The notes: generated by a model not told the origin, from the sequence alone. A stretch of DNA of 64,000 nt from Aquatica leii (GCA_035610365.1 CM069435.1:19953123-20017122), one strand, 5' to 3'. Shown: positions 44,450 to 58,557, numbered from the stretch's first letter. Program-made: numbers and translations.

Positions 44450-47400
44450 CACGGTTGATCCGATCAGCATGGTTTGGTACTATCTGAATGTGTTAGGATA
44501 AGAAAGGTTTTTTTGATATTACACAAGTTTTATAATCGTTTTATCAAAATCATATTTGTAATAGATAAAGCTTGAAAAATTATCTCTTTGTGACACATAA
44601 ACAGAATACAAAATGAAATGACGAAAAACGATAACAAATTTAAACTGGCAGAAATCTACCTATAATTTTAATGAATACATAATCGTTTTTGATTAGAACC
44701 GAAGTATGATTTGAATGTGTACTTTCGTAATTTTTTTTATTGTATTTTTAATAGTGACTTTCGAATAGTTAATGCCGTCAGCACTTCTGGGCGGTAATAT
44801 TTGTTTGACGTCCAATTTAGAAACCAAATTAAATAAAAGAAAAGCCAAGTCTTCATAAGTTTATTATAGGCTTCGTACTGCGCTTATACGAACATAAAAA
44901 TTCTAATTGCATCACGCTGACTAGCAAAAATGTCCTAATGTACCCACTGCTGAAGAGAATTTTATTGATGACAGTCTTAATTAAATATGTAAATTTTTAC
45001 GACGCTAATACATAAACATTTACAGTTTTTTAATTATCTAAAGTAAAAATGTGTTTGTATAAATATTAACGTTAACGTTACTTTATTAAAGAGCACGTTA
45101 TATAACCATAAACACCCTTAATATGCCTAATTTTTACATCTTTCGTGGATTAACATCCGTGAAATTGTTAATAAACCAAATATTTCAAGCAAAAAACTAA
45201 TCGCCCACTTTTGTCTATTATTATACAATCGATTTAGTAGAAAACTTTTCTTACGTAATGAGATGTTTTAACGTTTCACACTTATTTAAAGAAAACAAAA
45301 TGAAAAACTATTAAATGACATTGAACTTAAAGTCAAGCACGTGTTATACCATATAAGAACCTGCTTAAATATTTATTGGCATGTACGTGACAATGAAAAT
45401 AAAGCTTTTATTTGATTCGTTAACTATATCATCCGAACACGGTTATCTGTTTGAACTTGTGCAAATAAAAATATTGATTAATATTTTTAGCTTTTACCTT
45501 GTTGGATTATTGAGCTTTCACATAGTCGTAACGATTACCTATATTTTTCTAGTTATATTAAGGAGGTTACTAAGGTCAACTGGGTCATTTCCTTAAATTC
45601 GTGTGTAAAATGACAATAGTTACTATGGATACCTCACCAAATATCTTTTTTTTATAGCGAAGTAATTTGTTTCAACTATAATTAGTATAATTACCTTCAT
45701 TATTAAGTACTCGTTAAAACCACTAGTATCTGGTTGAAAATGTTGTTTAATATACTTTTTATTTAAGTGGACGGGACATTGGCTTCCGTTTTTTTTACTT
45801 GTAATTGTTTTTAGTTAATGTTTACTCTACAAACTATTTTTAGCGTTAATTAACGCCAATGCAGGATTCAAAATGCATTGAAATCCATACCTATGTACAC
45901 ATTTGAATATACTGGACATATAATTTAGTGTTTACAATTTTATTGACAATAAAACATGTAACTATTTACTTTTTCTATTAGAAACATATAAAATTCTATT
46001 GAATACCATATGTTTATTGTTGCTATAAATACACTGCTCAATTTGAAAGTTTGACTGATACCTTATCACTTCATTCATGATTAATCATACTTCATATTTA
46101 TTACTCATTTGTTGAATTTTGAAATGACTACTTTGGAATGTTATCTAAACATGAAATTAATTTCATCACTGACCTTTAAATGTAGTTTGTGGTTTAATGT
46201 TACTAATCCACTTCCTGTACAAAAGCTTTGTTTTTAAAGTTGCAACAATTTCCAATTTTTTATGTAATCGTTTACATGACTTCTGCGTTTCTGCCAATTT
46301 TATCTAGGCGTCTGGCTTTATTTATTATGGTGGATTATTTTATAGAAACACCAGTACTTGTTTTCACGTACGCTGAAGGGATGTTTATGCGACTTACAAG
46401 GGGATCTTATGACATGGTCCTCGGGGATTTCAATAATATTGTTTGTGTGTGTCTATATAAGTCTTGGTATAAACCTTTATTGGACAAAGGGAGAATACGC
46501 GCTGATCAAACGTTTTGGAGAACATCCCAAGCGAATTGTGACTAAATTTAAACGAAACGTAATTGATATACAACTAAATTAAATTAGTACTTTACATATA
46601 TTTTTTAAATTTATTTTCAATGAAAACGAGCATTCTCTTTTTATACCCACCGCATTGAAATCGTGTATTAAAATAGCCTTCAAGATTTCCACATTTCAGA
46701 ATTTAAAAATACTAAAAATAATTTTGCTCCTCATTAATCAACTAAATAAATTAAAAATTAAATTAATAATGGATTTTAAAAATGCCACGAGGAAACTATT
46801 ACATGATTTGAATATTTCCTCAAGTCAATTTATTTAAAATAGTTTGGAGTAGTTTAAAATAACGCATTATTAATATCTTATATTTAACATCGCAGATGTT
46901 TTATAAACGTTTACACTTTTGCAGGTGAAAAACAAAACTGTTGATTAATAGAATAAATTAGTTAAGTTAGATTAGTAATCAGGAAAATTGCCTAACGTAG
47001 CGAAAATATGGCGAATTATTCTTGGTTTATGAGTAAAGCTCGATAAATTGAAAGAATCTATCTTTAAAAAACTAAAAACAGATTTACTAATCTGGTATTT
47101 AAAACCAGATTGATTCATGTTATGATAAGATCCTGATTATTGGATCGATGTGGCATTTTGTTCATTGCTAATTAAACGAAGGCCGGTGGATCATCCCTAG
47201 ACCAAACGAAACTATCACACAGTGGGGTGAAATAGAGATATTTTTAGACGTGCTACTTATTTTTTCGATGAAGGGGTGGATGGGAATATAATTTGGTACA
47301 TTGTTTTGTAATTAGTATGAATTGCGTACCCGTCTGCTAAAAATTTTTTTTTCCAGCTGCATGGGATATTTGTGCTGAATTATATGTTTTAGAGGTCACT

Positions 47401-47525
47401 GATTCTAAAAATGTTTGCAAAATAAATCATTTATTTTTTACAATGAACTAAAAATATTTATTTTCTTAAAAATAATCAAAAAATTGTTTCTGATATTTAT
47501 ACACAATTTTAGGTCTACTCTTTTT
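44450..47525. other. Long stretch with no gene identified
   Basis: AT-rich. Overlapping open frames at 46228-46582 have no recognisable motif. No transposon termini or exon with good splice sites were seen. Confidence 0.5.
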
Positions 47526-47529
47526 TCTT

Positions 47530-48060
47530 GTGAAATATTTTTTCTCTTTTATAGTTCTTCGAACCCGTTTCCGGTTTCTTGATTGAGTACCTAGCAGTTG
47601 ACGGCTAACATATTGAGATCACATTTTTCTTGGTAACGTCTCTCTAAATCATGGACATCGTGATGAAATCTTTTATTTTGTGTTCTTCACTGTAGGCTTT
47701 CAAGTTTTCAGGAAAATAGTCAATATGAAACTGTATGAAATGAACTTTTAAGCTTATCTTGCATCCTTGAGCTTTATACGCTGCCAGCATGCGTTGTACA
47801 ATCTTTTTGTAGTCAGGGTTTCTAGTATTTCCTAAAAACTTGTTCACTACATTCTTGAAAGAGTTTCGCACTTCTTTTTCCGTGTTTCCCATTGTTTCTA
47901 AAAATAGGGAACTGCTTAGAATTTTTCTTATGTTGGAGTCTGTGAAAACTCCTTTTAACTTGTCTTCAAACAGTTTTTGAGAATTTGGAACACAGATATC
48001 TTCTGAAACAATCCATTTCTTATCAGTTTTTTGACGAACCGTCCTAATTTAATATATAAT
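47530..48060 (-). pseudogene. C-terminal domain of the uncharacterised repeat-family protein (family A)
   Basis: The open frame 47892-47644 reads ETMGNTEKEVRNSFKNVVNK (start one codon upstream), FLGNTRNPDYKKIVQRMLAA, GCKISLKVHFIQFHIDYFPE and later, in another frame, RDVTKKN-like sequence. This pattern (FLGN...NYK, GC.MSLK.HFL..H.DFFPEN, SDEHGER, MADYCW) is one I know from many unnamed insect and other invertebrate proteins that occur in multiple copies. No function is known to me. The conserved SDEHGE turn is here changed to SEEHK. Stops flank the open part. Confidence 0.6.
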
Positions 48061-49599
48061 ATTTCTTTAACCACTGGCTTATGTTTCTTTGTTAACTCTT
48101 TACTGTGTATTTACCACATACATAACAGAAGCTGTTATGTTACTTATTTATCTTGTTGAAACATCATCTAATCAAACAGCAGATTGTTTATATGTTTTCC
48201 TAGTAACCCAGACAACAAGTCTGAACACGCTCAACTTTATCAGTAATATTACCCAAGATCAACTTTTAACCCCTTTCGAAACGATCAAACACCTCTCTAC
48301 CATTACTTTTTTCAACCATCAACTTTTTTTATTTATTCCCATGTTTATGTTTAAATTTTGGAATAGAATATAAAATTTCATATATCTATAAATAACACAA
48401 AAATTAAAGAACTATTTTCACGGACGAATACGCGTTACCCGTAACTTTGTTACAAGCTTATAGGTCTTACGAACCTTGCACGGCAAACTCACACCGTCGG
48501 AGATAGGGGATCAAATAAATAAGAGTTAAAGGGCGCCAGATCTTTTATAAGTAAAACTTCTGTCTCGATCAGGACAGAAGGTCCAAGCTTGTAACGAATT
48601 TCAGGTTCGTAATCCTTGTTACACTGGTGTTCGTGTAACCAACAAAAAGAAAGATATGTTACCATAAAGGAAAGATAAAATATGTATAACAACTTTAATT
48701 TAATAACGTAGATTATTAACAACGAGTCTCAGAAATTCTCAATCCATAAATGCCGGAAGTATCGGCAACACACAATACATAAGTTTACACGATGTCGATA
48801 GCGAAGAAAATTACATGACAAATATCGTTTGTACACAGCATGCGATACACACAAAATAATTAGTGAAAGTACCTTAATGGTATTGAAACATTTATTGTAA
48901 TTATGTAAGTTAAAACAACCAAATTCCGTGAGTGACTTTTCTGACAGCGACAAAATAATTAACTGAACTTACCCACAATCCAGTACCTACTTGCTCGAAG
49001 AAAACGTTTTCCTCGTTGAGTCAGCTTGGAATAAATTTGAATAGCAAATCATGTCAACACAATGACTCACGAAAGCAAAAATCTACAATATTATTAATTA
49101 ATACTAAAAGAAAGTACACATAAGAACCCGATTATCAAATGCACACATTAAGTGAAAGTTGGTTTCGCAGTTGCTTGACGTATGAGTAGAATCTCGAAGA
49201 AAAGTTCTTGCCTTCGTTTTTAGTTTTAACGTAGGCCTTCCAGAGTTATACTCATTCCATGAAGGTATTTGTTGATATTAACCCTTCATCGATTGATAAT
49301 GCATCGAAACATACAGCCAAAAACGTGGCGGGACGTTCTATCAAATTAAGAAGGAAATTAGAAAAGAATTCTAAAAACGGTTAGGCAAAGCGTACTCTGT
49401 AATGAATAAACTACTATAAATGCGTAATGAAATTATAACTTCATTTCCATTAACGTCGATGTTGTTAGAAACTTAAAATTTTAAACATCACAAGTCATTT
49501 TAAGTAGTTGCCGGTTTAAGGTCTTGACAGAAAAATGAAGTAAAAAAGAAAACTCGGCAGAGGGCGTCAAAACAAATCTAATTTTAATTCAACAATATA
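48061..49599. other. No gene identified
   Basis: At 48619-48641 the word TGTTACACTGGTGTTCGTGT resembles the start of the 1.1-kb repeats, but the following sequence does not. Otherwise AT-rich without motif. Confidence 0.45.
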
Positions 49600-50110
49600 C
49601 AGGGTAGTGCATTTTTAAATGTATGCAAGTAACAACTTGAAGGTAGGCGACTAACTCAATACAATTCGGCGACAGGATGGCAGGTCTCGGTGTGCTAATC
49701 ATAAAGTAAAAAGGCGCGAAAACGGTGGAAAACTATTACTGGCAGATACCGTTTAACTCTGTCGAACACTGAAACAGAATAAATGGCAAAACACAGGTTA
49801 TAACAACGAATATATTTATTTTTAACAATGAAAGAAAGATAAACGATACTTCATACATGAAATTATCGTGTACAGTATGACATAAATTAATAGATAATCG
49901 AAGAATTAAACTTTGATTCGATGCGAAACTAGTGAATTTGCAACCAGAAGCAAATTACACTTTAAACCGTAATTGTACAAACAAATTTGCATTCGTTCGT
50001 CGTGATAACATCTATACATACGTCGCACATATTTTACGTTCGACAACTAACAAATTAATATAAAATAAAGAAATTGTACTCACGATTATCCAGTTATGCT
50101 ACTAGCTATC
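49600..50110 (+). repeat. Possible diverged relative of the 1.1-kb repeat
   Basis: An ordered set of words, AAAAAGGCGCGAAAACGGT, AGATACCGTTTAACTC and ACGAATATATTTATTTT, parallels the interior of the repeat at 36917-37963 (AAAAAGGCGACAAAACGAT, AGATATCGTTTAACTC and GAATATATATTTATTTTAT). The ends do not align, so family membership is tentative. Confidence 0.4.
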
Positions 50111-50429
50111 GGCATGTTTTTTAATTGTCTCCTAAAATCGCTAAAAGTGTAAGGAACGAAATAATTAGATATAAGATATCACAAGTAAGTTGCTTGTCAA
50201 ACAATGAATTATCGTAACCGAATGCCTTGAGCTTCCAAGTGATTTTCACTATTCCTATCGTAGGAGTGCTTCCAAGTTTAATAGAACATCCCACGAAGTA
50301 CGTCAACTACTTGACCTCAGATTATTTCGAGAAATTGGTGTGACTGCTGTTTTCCTTAGTACGTGCTTCAAGTTATCGATTCTGGCGGAATGTATTTAAT
50401 TGACATGTACCATTCCAAAGGGACAAACA

Positions 50430-52090
50430 TAAAGTTATGTCACAGAAATACAAAGTAATTCTTACCCCAGAGAAACCCTCACATATGAAGTAAAATTAAT
50501 TTATAACACGGATGAAGTCGAATATTTAGAAATAAGAGTCTCACCGGACGCGGGCGTTAGATTTTTATGTATAATCCTCACGTTGACCGGAAATGTGGTA
50601 TTTTCGTTTCATTAATTTCATTCGTCAAGAAAAAACAAAAAATGACAGCCAATACTCTGAATGTAGCAAGAGGGCGTTCTTGGACGAAGCTTATACAGTA
50701 TACAACCTATATCCGAATAGTCATACCTAACACTCGTAGAAATGATTTTTTTTTGTCTTCCAAGATAATACAGACAATATTGTCGGAAATATGGATAGAA
50801 CTCTACCCCAAACTACTACAAGAAAATAGAAACGAAAACTTTTATGTCGAAGAAATTGTAAATACTATCGTACAACCGGAAATTGCTACCAAGCAAATAC
50901 AAAAAGCACTTAAAACAAACAAAAAAAGGATATAAAACAACAATGCTCAAACTATAGGGACATAAGCGTAATTCCATCCATATCTAGGCTGTTCTCTAGT
51001 TTAATAAAAAATAAAATAGAATAAGAAGGCATACAGTTTAGCAAGGAACAAAGTGGATTTAGGAAAAATAGATCATGTTTAGACAATATACGATTACACA
51101 CGATAAGGCAAGTAATAAAAGAATCAGGAAAAGCAGAACGATACACACTTGGGTTTCATAGGTCTAGAAAAGGCTTATGACAGCATATCGAAGACTCTAC
51201 TGTAGCAAGCTATGCGAAGAGTAAGGGTGAGGAAAAAGTGGATAAATATAATAAAAAGATCATATACAAACAATAAAGATAGGAAAGAGGATATCACCAA
51301 AGGAATAGAAACAACAAAAGGTTTAAAGCAAGGATGTAGTCATATCTTCTTTTCGACATATACATAAAACAAGCTTTAGAAGCATGGTACAAAGAATGTT
51401 CCGGAATGGGCATACAAATAGGAAATAGTATCTTACGCATTTACCCAAAACCAAAACGACATGAAATATATGCTCCAAAGATAAACTTCCAAAAGACGGA
51501 ATACATGTGTGTTGGAAGTGACGCAAATAGTTTATACATTCGTGACTAGGAAGTTAAAAACTTTAAAAAAATTATATATTTAGGTATCAATGTTAGCTCT
51601 ACAGGTACATGTAAAAACGATATCTTGCCTATAATTGTAATGGGTAAAATGGCAACAAGTAAAACAAAAAACAAAATAACATATCTTTTATAGTATTGTT
51701 GACAACATAGTGCTTTACGGTGCAGAAATGTGGTCACAAACACAGACGATTAAAGATAAAATGCGATTAGTAGAACTCAATTTTATGAGTAAAGTTTGAA
51801 AAAGACCAGATGAGACAAAATAAGAATGGAATAGATTTGGAGAAGGATGCAAATAAAACACTCCATTACCAAAACAGAAAGCACTACAATGGTATGTGCA
51901 CGTTAAAAGGATGCCAGAACAACGCTGACCAAAAAAAGTTTCCGAAGGGACTTCTTTTGGTAGAAGAAGAAGAGGAAGGTCAGCTTTAGGATGCGAAAGC
52001 TACATAACACTAACAAACAGAATCAGGTTTGAATGACAGAGACTGGGAAAATAAAGATTTTTGGAAACAGAAAACAGCAAACTCAAAAAG
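50430..52090 (+). pseudogene. LINE reverse transcriptase remnant (plus strand)
   Basis: In scattered frames the plus strand shows RDISVIPSISRLFSSLIKNK near 50960, FSKEQSGFRKNRSCLDNIRL near 51045, GLEKAYDSI near 51165, KGLKQGC near 51325 and LLFDIYIKQALEAWYKEC next to it, then KTEYMCVGS near 51500 and VKNFKKIIYLGINVSSTGTC near 51550. These are the ordered blocks of a LINE RT, but the catalytic (F/Y)ADD box is deleted. The end near 51900-52060 resembles the MPE.RWPKKVLEGTPxGRRRRGRP tail of one insect LINE group. It is heavily decayed; the clade is uncertain. Confidence 0.75.
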
Positions 52091-52129
52091 TTAAACGCTG
52101 AAAGATTTTTTTGTATCTATTTTTATTAA

Positions 52130-52760
52130 TCTTGTGTTGACGTTAAATGGTCGATTTTCTTCCTTCTTGGTCAGCGACGCGGATGTACCAAGTATACATT
52201 TTGTTTGTGTATGTGAGACAGCAGAGCTCGTGAGAAACATTTGGTGCGATCAAACTGCTTGCCAAGCGCTGGCCTCAAACCTGGTGATCCAACCATACTA
52301 CATCATCCACTTGAACATTATATTTCCACGTCTGCGTTTTAAACTGGGTCTCGTGAAGAAATTTTTTAAACCTTTACTAACTGAGACTTTTATTTTAGGA
52401 TTGCTTGACCTGTTTTTTAAAATGGTAAATGTCGGTGTGTTTGACGGTTCACAGATTCGGCAGCTTGTTAAAAATTAAACATTTTATCGGAACAATCACA
52501 GAACTCCAAACGAACGCTTGGTTGGAATTCAAAACCTTTTCAAAAACTTTCTTGGAAATACACGAGCACAGAATTACAAAGAAATCGTGCAGCAGCTCTG
52601 TCAAGCTGACTTCCCATAAAATTTTAGAGCAGTCAGTGATGAGCAGAGTGAGCGATTCCACTAGCATTTAAAGATCATGGAGACATGGTATTTCGGTATA
52701 CATAATATGGCTGACTATTATTGGAGCGTCAGTCAGGATTAAACGCTAGGAAAAGCTATT
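52130..52760 (+). pseudogene. Second C-terminal copy of family A, with an internal deletion
   Basis: Plus-strand frames give VCVCETAELVRNI, then LRFKLGLVKKFFKPLL, GVFDGSQIRQLVKN, ELQTNAWLEF, NFLGNTRAQNYKEIVQQL, NFRAVSDEQSERFH and NMADYYWSVSQD. The order matches 47530-48060 on the minus strand but extends further upstream. About 25 residues (the GC.MSLK.HFL segment) are missing between QQL and the following FP.N, a clean internal deletion. Three frame changes and at least two stops are present. No ends of a transposon could be defined. Confidence 0.62.
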
Positions 52761-55500
52761 AAGAAAATTTTTACTTTACCATGCAATATGCTTACATTTT
52801 TTTCTTTTTCTTTATATGCACATTTTTATTACTGAAGTGATAGACACAAGATGGGATAATTTTTGGGTTCAGTGTTCATCAAAATCAATGAATACAGTAA
52901 TGTATGGACAACCCGAACAGAAAGTTATGGCAGATTCCATTCGAATTAAAAAGAATCCTCTTTAAAGGGAAATTATTCTCTTCTGTTCATAAGATAGATG
53001 TGTATAAATGCCTGAAATGTTTTGGCCCGGTCATCTGGGCCACAAGTATATTTATTATGATCTATGTTAAAATTTCTTTATCAGTCAGAGTTTCTGCTTT
53101 TAAATAAATTACAGCGTCTTGTCCGTCTTTTCTCTTCAAAACTTTGATAGTTTCACTAACGCAACTCAGTTTATTTCTCATTTTTTCGCTTCTTATTAGT
53201 TGTCGTAACGTCACATTCTGATTCATTTTGACCGTGCTTTTTGAAGTTTACTGAAACTAGCTCAAGATTCATTTATTGTAAAAATTTTATCTTTTGCCCA
53301 AATTTTTTAAACATTGAACGGTGTCGTCTTTTTGCAGTAACTTTTTTCAATGAGTAACTTTCACCTTTTGAATTACATTTTGGTTCATATGTTGGGCTGC
53401 AGATGTAATGTTTGGTTGGTAAAAATATACCAATAATTTGGTTATCGGCAATTGAAAATTGTTCTTCTATTTGATGTGCAGATGCGTTATCACGATGAGA
53501 ATGACTTTATTAAATCATTTTTCTTTAACTCTCCGTCTTACAGTTGAAATAAATTGTTTATTGAACCATTTGCTAAAGATATCTCTTGTCACCTAGGCAC
53601 GTTTGTTGCGTCAATAGTAAACCGGCAGTTGAATATTTTCTAATTATTCTGAGATTTGCCAATAACTAACATTTTTTAATTTGAGTTCACTTGCATTGTT
53701 TCATAGCATCAATGTAATTCTTTCTTTACTAATTTTAGGTTTTAGAGCTTTTTTTTATCCAGCATGCACTAAAGTTTTTTCGAATTTTTTTCTAATGCAA
53801 TGTTGATTTGTCATTATAAATTTGTTAGTTGCTTAAACCCATAGCGGTTATTTGTTGGCGTAGGTGATTTCAAAATAGGGCCAAGGCAGCTTCATCACCC
53901 GATAGTTTTTTTTCTCTAAAGAACGAACTCTACAGCGTTGCTCGAATTCTTGAAGCCTGATGACTTCTTAATTATTGCTGCTGTTGGGGTGTAATTAATT
54001 CAAAAGGTGTTTTGTTTTTTCCAATATTATTTTGCTTTTTGCACTGTGTGCAGACTGCTTTTTTTACCTCATGAAATTCTGCTGTACGCATAGGTTTTCT
54101 TATAGTTGGAATATACCAAAGAATTTTTTTTGTATTAGAAAAGTGTTAATTTGAAAATATGAGAAAGTTTGGTTATTGCATTGTATGACGTATTAACGTC
54201 CAATTGAATTTTAACTACTCAAAGGAAAAGTAATATTTTCTTTGGTGCCATTTTTGATATTTACTAGAAGCACAACGCACGACACGACATTGCAAGAATA
54301 ACTTAATTGAAAACTCTGGAAGTTCATATTACAGATTCCAAACTGTTCGGAGTGTAGGTACCATTTTACAATTAGGTTGTTCGGATTACAGAAGAGTATG
54401 GTGTAGAGGGGGTTCGATTTATTCATACATTAGTGTAGTTCAGTTATGATTTGTACAAACAATCAAACTATACAAATCAACCTAAAGATTTTGTGTAAAC
54501 GTTTAAAGGTCGATGCATTTAATAAACAATATTTTTTGAGACTAAATGATGATGACATAAATACCGGTTAAGCTTATTAATTGTTTGCTGGAAACTCTTT
54601 AAAAGTAACATTTTGGTTACTATTGTATGTCAAGTTATGGAAAGTACATTGCCGTGGCAGTTTTTACGTTCTAGACGACTACTAAACATGTCAATATGTT
54701 ATATTATGACTAATACAAAATGTAGTGTTTTAAAATATGCAAATCGATTTGCATGTTTTTAAATGTTAGTGTTATAGATATTTTTTCATAAGAAAATATT
54801 TCAATATTATCATTTTTATTTTACAAAAGTAAATTTTGTATCGTAATCTAGTTTCTAGCATTTTTAAGTCTAACTACTAAATTAATCAGAACTGTAGGGG
54901 ATTTTTTTTATTTACAATTGCGCGTTCGGCCATGTTGAAGAAATAGCTCGAGGGTGTAGTGTTTTGTAAGCGCGTTACAGACAAAACCCTAAAATTTATC
55001 CCAGTTAAGACCTGCGTAAGATTACGCACCCTGCTTCTTGTATAAGATTACCTTTACTTTCTTTTTAAGCTCTGAAGAATTTCCTTTTCGCTGAAAACGT
55101 TAAACACTACAACAAACAAAAATTAGTATGTTTATTTATTAGCGATGTATAAACACGTTTCCATTACGGCTAGGATTTATTTGTCAATATATCAAATTTA
55201 TATCTATTTTTGACACGAGCAAACAAATGTGGATTGTGTTTTTAACTTCCTGAAATTTGATATTTTGAATGTGCGCAATATTTCAGTTTAATGCAATCAA
55301 GATTTTGTCGGTGTTGTGCCGTAAATTATCATTTTTGCTTCCTTACATCCGCAAGTAAGTGATTCTACCAACTCTTAACTTGGGAAAAGGAAATAAAGGA
55401 AATCCCGTTAATGTCTCCAGGCATCTATTCTCATAATTTTTATTTTTTGTTTGTTTTAATATTTAACGACAAAGGATTGTGGTAAATAATTCATATTGTA
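52761..55500. other. No gene identified
   Basis: Some minus-strand open stretches between 53100 and 54430 have coding-like runs (for example KKQNNIGKNKTPFELI), but I cannot assign them. Otherwise AT-rich. Confidence 0.4.
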
Positions 55501-55504
55501 AAAG

Positions 55505-55640
55505 AAACAAACAAGAGGTCGGAGTAGTCAGCAGCTCACTAAGCATTGAAGTTAAGGCTGCTGATGAAAAATTCATGAAAATCCCGGATTGTATGAATGG
55601 TCAGAGGGGCTGTAATGGTCTCACTGCCGTATATATTATA
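55505..55640 (+). other. GC-richer island of unknown nature
   Basis: A compact stretch (GAGGTCGGAGTAGTCAGCAG to GGTCAGAGGGGCTGTAATGG and CTCACTGCC) stands out from AT-rich surroundings. It has no open frame of note. A structured RNA, a SINE head or an old LINE 3' end are possible; nothing is proven. Confidence 0.25.
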
Positions 55641-58555
55641 TAACAAAAGAAAAATCGTTTTTTCCGAATTTAAAAATTATTAAGCTGAACGACAATTCAG
55701 TTTAATGCGTTGGAAAAGCGCGACAGCGTACAAAATAGTCAATCTAAATTATGGTGATTGACATACGTTGTGTTCAATTTGCTTAAGGAAGAAATCGACG
55801 AAGTTACCTTAAATATTAAACCCCGAGGAATAGCACGATAGACGCTTAAAAGCTCATAACGCTTCGGGTAACGAACCAAATGAAAAAGGGATGTAAAACG
55901 GCTGAAAAAAGGTTATGAACCTTCCATATAGACTTTTTTTATTGTTACAAAGTACATAATGACATGCTCGAGTTGTTGTTATTTATTTTTGACAAACGGC
56001 GCAGGCATCGCGTTTGGATAATTCTCTAGCGAATCGGGACGCTTCTCTCAATCAGTTATGCTGAATTGACGCCAATTTGCCTCTTTTAATTAACAAAGAA
56101 TATCCAGGTAAGGGTTATGTTAAAGTTTACATATTAATATGTTGGTTGAAAGTTTACAAATAGGTTCTGTCTTGACAACCCTCGCAGTTAGTAACAGAGT
56201 TGGGGTTCAATCTGTCTCCTTCCTCTCAATTACCTCCGTCAAATTAATAATTAACAATTAATCCGACGGTCGTGCTAAAAACGACAGCTGAGTAAACGAG
56301 GCTTTAATTGCATTTCACTCCATTAGAGGATGAAGTTCAGATACGGCTGTTCTAATAAGCGTAAAATTTCAGCGTCGAATTATCAATATTGATATTATTG
56401 TTTTCTATTTCACTATTGTAAATGCCTACAAAATACATGTAAATTCAAAATCTCGAATGTACAAAACTGATTATGCATAGGCTATTACATTGAAAGGGAT
56501 GCAATAATGCATGTATTGAAATTTAATTAAAATGAGTAAGGGTCTAAAGGAAGGGTTGTTTTTTTACACATGGCGTGTATAGACTGTCGTTTAGGTATCT
56601 TTTTTGTAATAAACCGTAGAAAATTGAAATTGCAAAATGAAACGTTTTTTTGGCGGTAGATACTTGTTCCTATCAAAAACTCTCGTTTAAATTTCGTATT
56701 GTTTTGTTTTTTAAAATATTGATTCTACCAAATTGAGTTTTTTTCTATTATATAGGAGTTTTTGATTGGTTGCGATATTTATTCAAATGCAACAAAATTT
56801 TTAGGTACTAATCTGTATCTTTGGTATTTATAGCATGAATTAAACGGATCATAAGCACGAATTAATTATACAACTCGCAGAATGAATATAAACTCAAAGG
56901 CGATATACTCAAACTGTAAATTTGAATCGTGGAATTCGCGTCTCATTTTTTTTAATATGAGTGTACATTAAGCATTTTTTTCCATTTCACTTTCAGATCG
57001 ATACAACTAAACTTTACAAATCAAACTCTTGAACGAATTCCGGCTTATATAGATCAATTTGGGATTCAGGAAATTACGATTTTAGTTGGTCATGTTATGC
57101 GGTTAAAGAAAACCCGTAAATTAAAGTTTACTGCTTGAATCACTATTTTAATGACTCAAAGGTCTACTTTATAATGCCAGTAAATAGAACGCATGTTTAG
57201 GTTGTTAAAAAATTCTATGAGTTATGACTAACTTAAACTTAGTTTAACACGAGGATATTTAACAGTTTATTTGAAAACGAAAAGAATTCTCTTCTAAGTG
57301 TTACCTTTGAAACGTATTTAAAATAATTTAGATTTGGTAAACGTCGTTAGTTATAGTAGTTATAAAATAGATTTAATTTAATTATGTGGACTCAACGTTA
57401 TTGCCACAAATATACTTAGGAATTAGAACATTGCAGCCATTGAAAATGGCGTTTACTTAAACTTTAATTACTTCAACAATTTGAAATGCAAATTTTTTGT
57501 TACGTCTTATATACGACTACTAGAATCTTAAATAAAAGTTAGTATTTTTTACAGAAAAAAACTTTGAGCAGTGTAGTTCTTTGACAGTTTATATTGGTAA
57601 ACCTGTATGTTTCGTCATACCCTTATCATCTTTGGCTGGACAATGTAACGTAAATATATGTATATATAATAATTTTGAGTTAAAGTGTTTTGATTTTTTT
57701 TTATTTGTATTGGCACCGTTCCTAAAGTACTTCTTAAACAAAACTTACTAAAAAACATCAAAGTTTAGTATTTTAAGTGGATTACATCCCAACCACCGAC
57801 TGACAGATTCTTGAGCTTAAACTACTCAATTAAACAATGAAGACGATTACGTGATTTGGATACGCGACATAGTAATTGGAGCGTTGTTTAATAAATCAAT
57901 TGGTTTCATTGTTGTTTAAGTAACACTTTTATTAAATAATAACTCACCAAACATTTTATTACATCATTCGCCTCATTGAACTACGAAATAATTCGCACGT
58001 ACTAAAAATGTTTTTTTCTCGTTCAATAAACTACGTAAAGATAAATTTTTAATTCGTTAAAAGAAGTAAACGTGCAGTTTTGTTCAGTTTAGATCAATAA
58101 AGTTTATTAAACTGCTCGCAAACACGTTTAGGCACACCTTTTTGTAAACACACGGAAAAATATTAGGAGGGTTGATATTTTATTTGACTGTTAATGGACA
58201 GTTTTGCATATACAGATGCTTACAGTAATTTGTGCCCCTTTGTAAATAGGAACTAAATCTGTCGTAAATTATAAATGATGGTGCCTGCAAATGTTTTTTT
58301 TTGTAAAATTAGTATTCTAAATTTACGATTGACGTTTTAAATGACTTTGAATTTGGAAATACGTATGTATTGTGCAAATGTTAATTGCAACAAGCATTTG
58401 GACATTTTTTTAAAAAATGAAACTTTATTCAGTGGGTGGTTTTTCGAAAAAATAAATTAGTTTTTTGTTCTTTTCTATTCTACTGTTAGGATTCTTAATT
58501 TACTTAATACTAATGTATTTTTAACCCTAAAGTTTTTAAACATTATAAAATAAAT
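55641..58555. other. No gene seen
   Basis: AT-rich, with no coding motif or transposon end. A few clustered TAATTA-type words near 56245-56265 are not interpretable alone. Confidence 0.5.
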
Positions 58556-58557
58556 TT

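Noticed and set aside
46228..46582. Two overlapping open frames of 74-105 codons
   Set aside because: No recognisable motif, no splice context and no match in phase between them; chance is the simplest view.
53100..54430. Possible pogo/Tigger-type transposase on the minus strand
   Set aside because: A few words (GTKENITF, FQLSY) recall DDE transposases, but the order and catalytic residues could not be confirmed.
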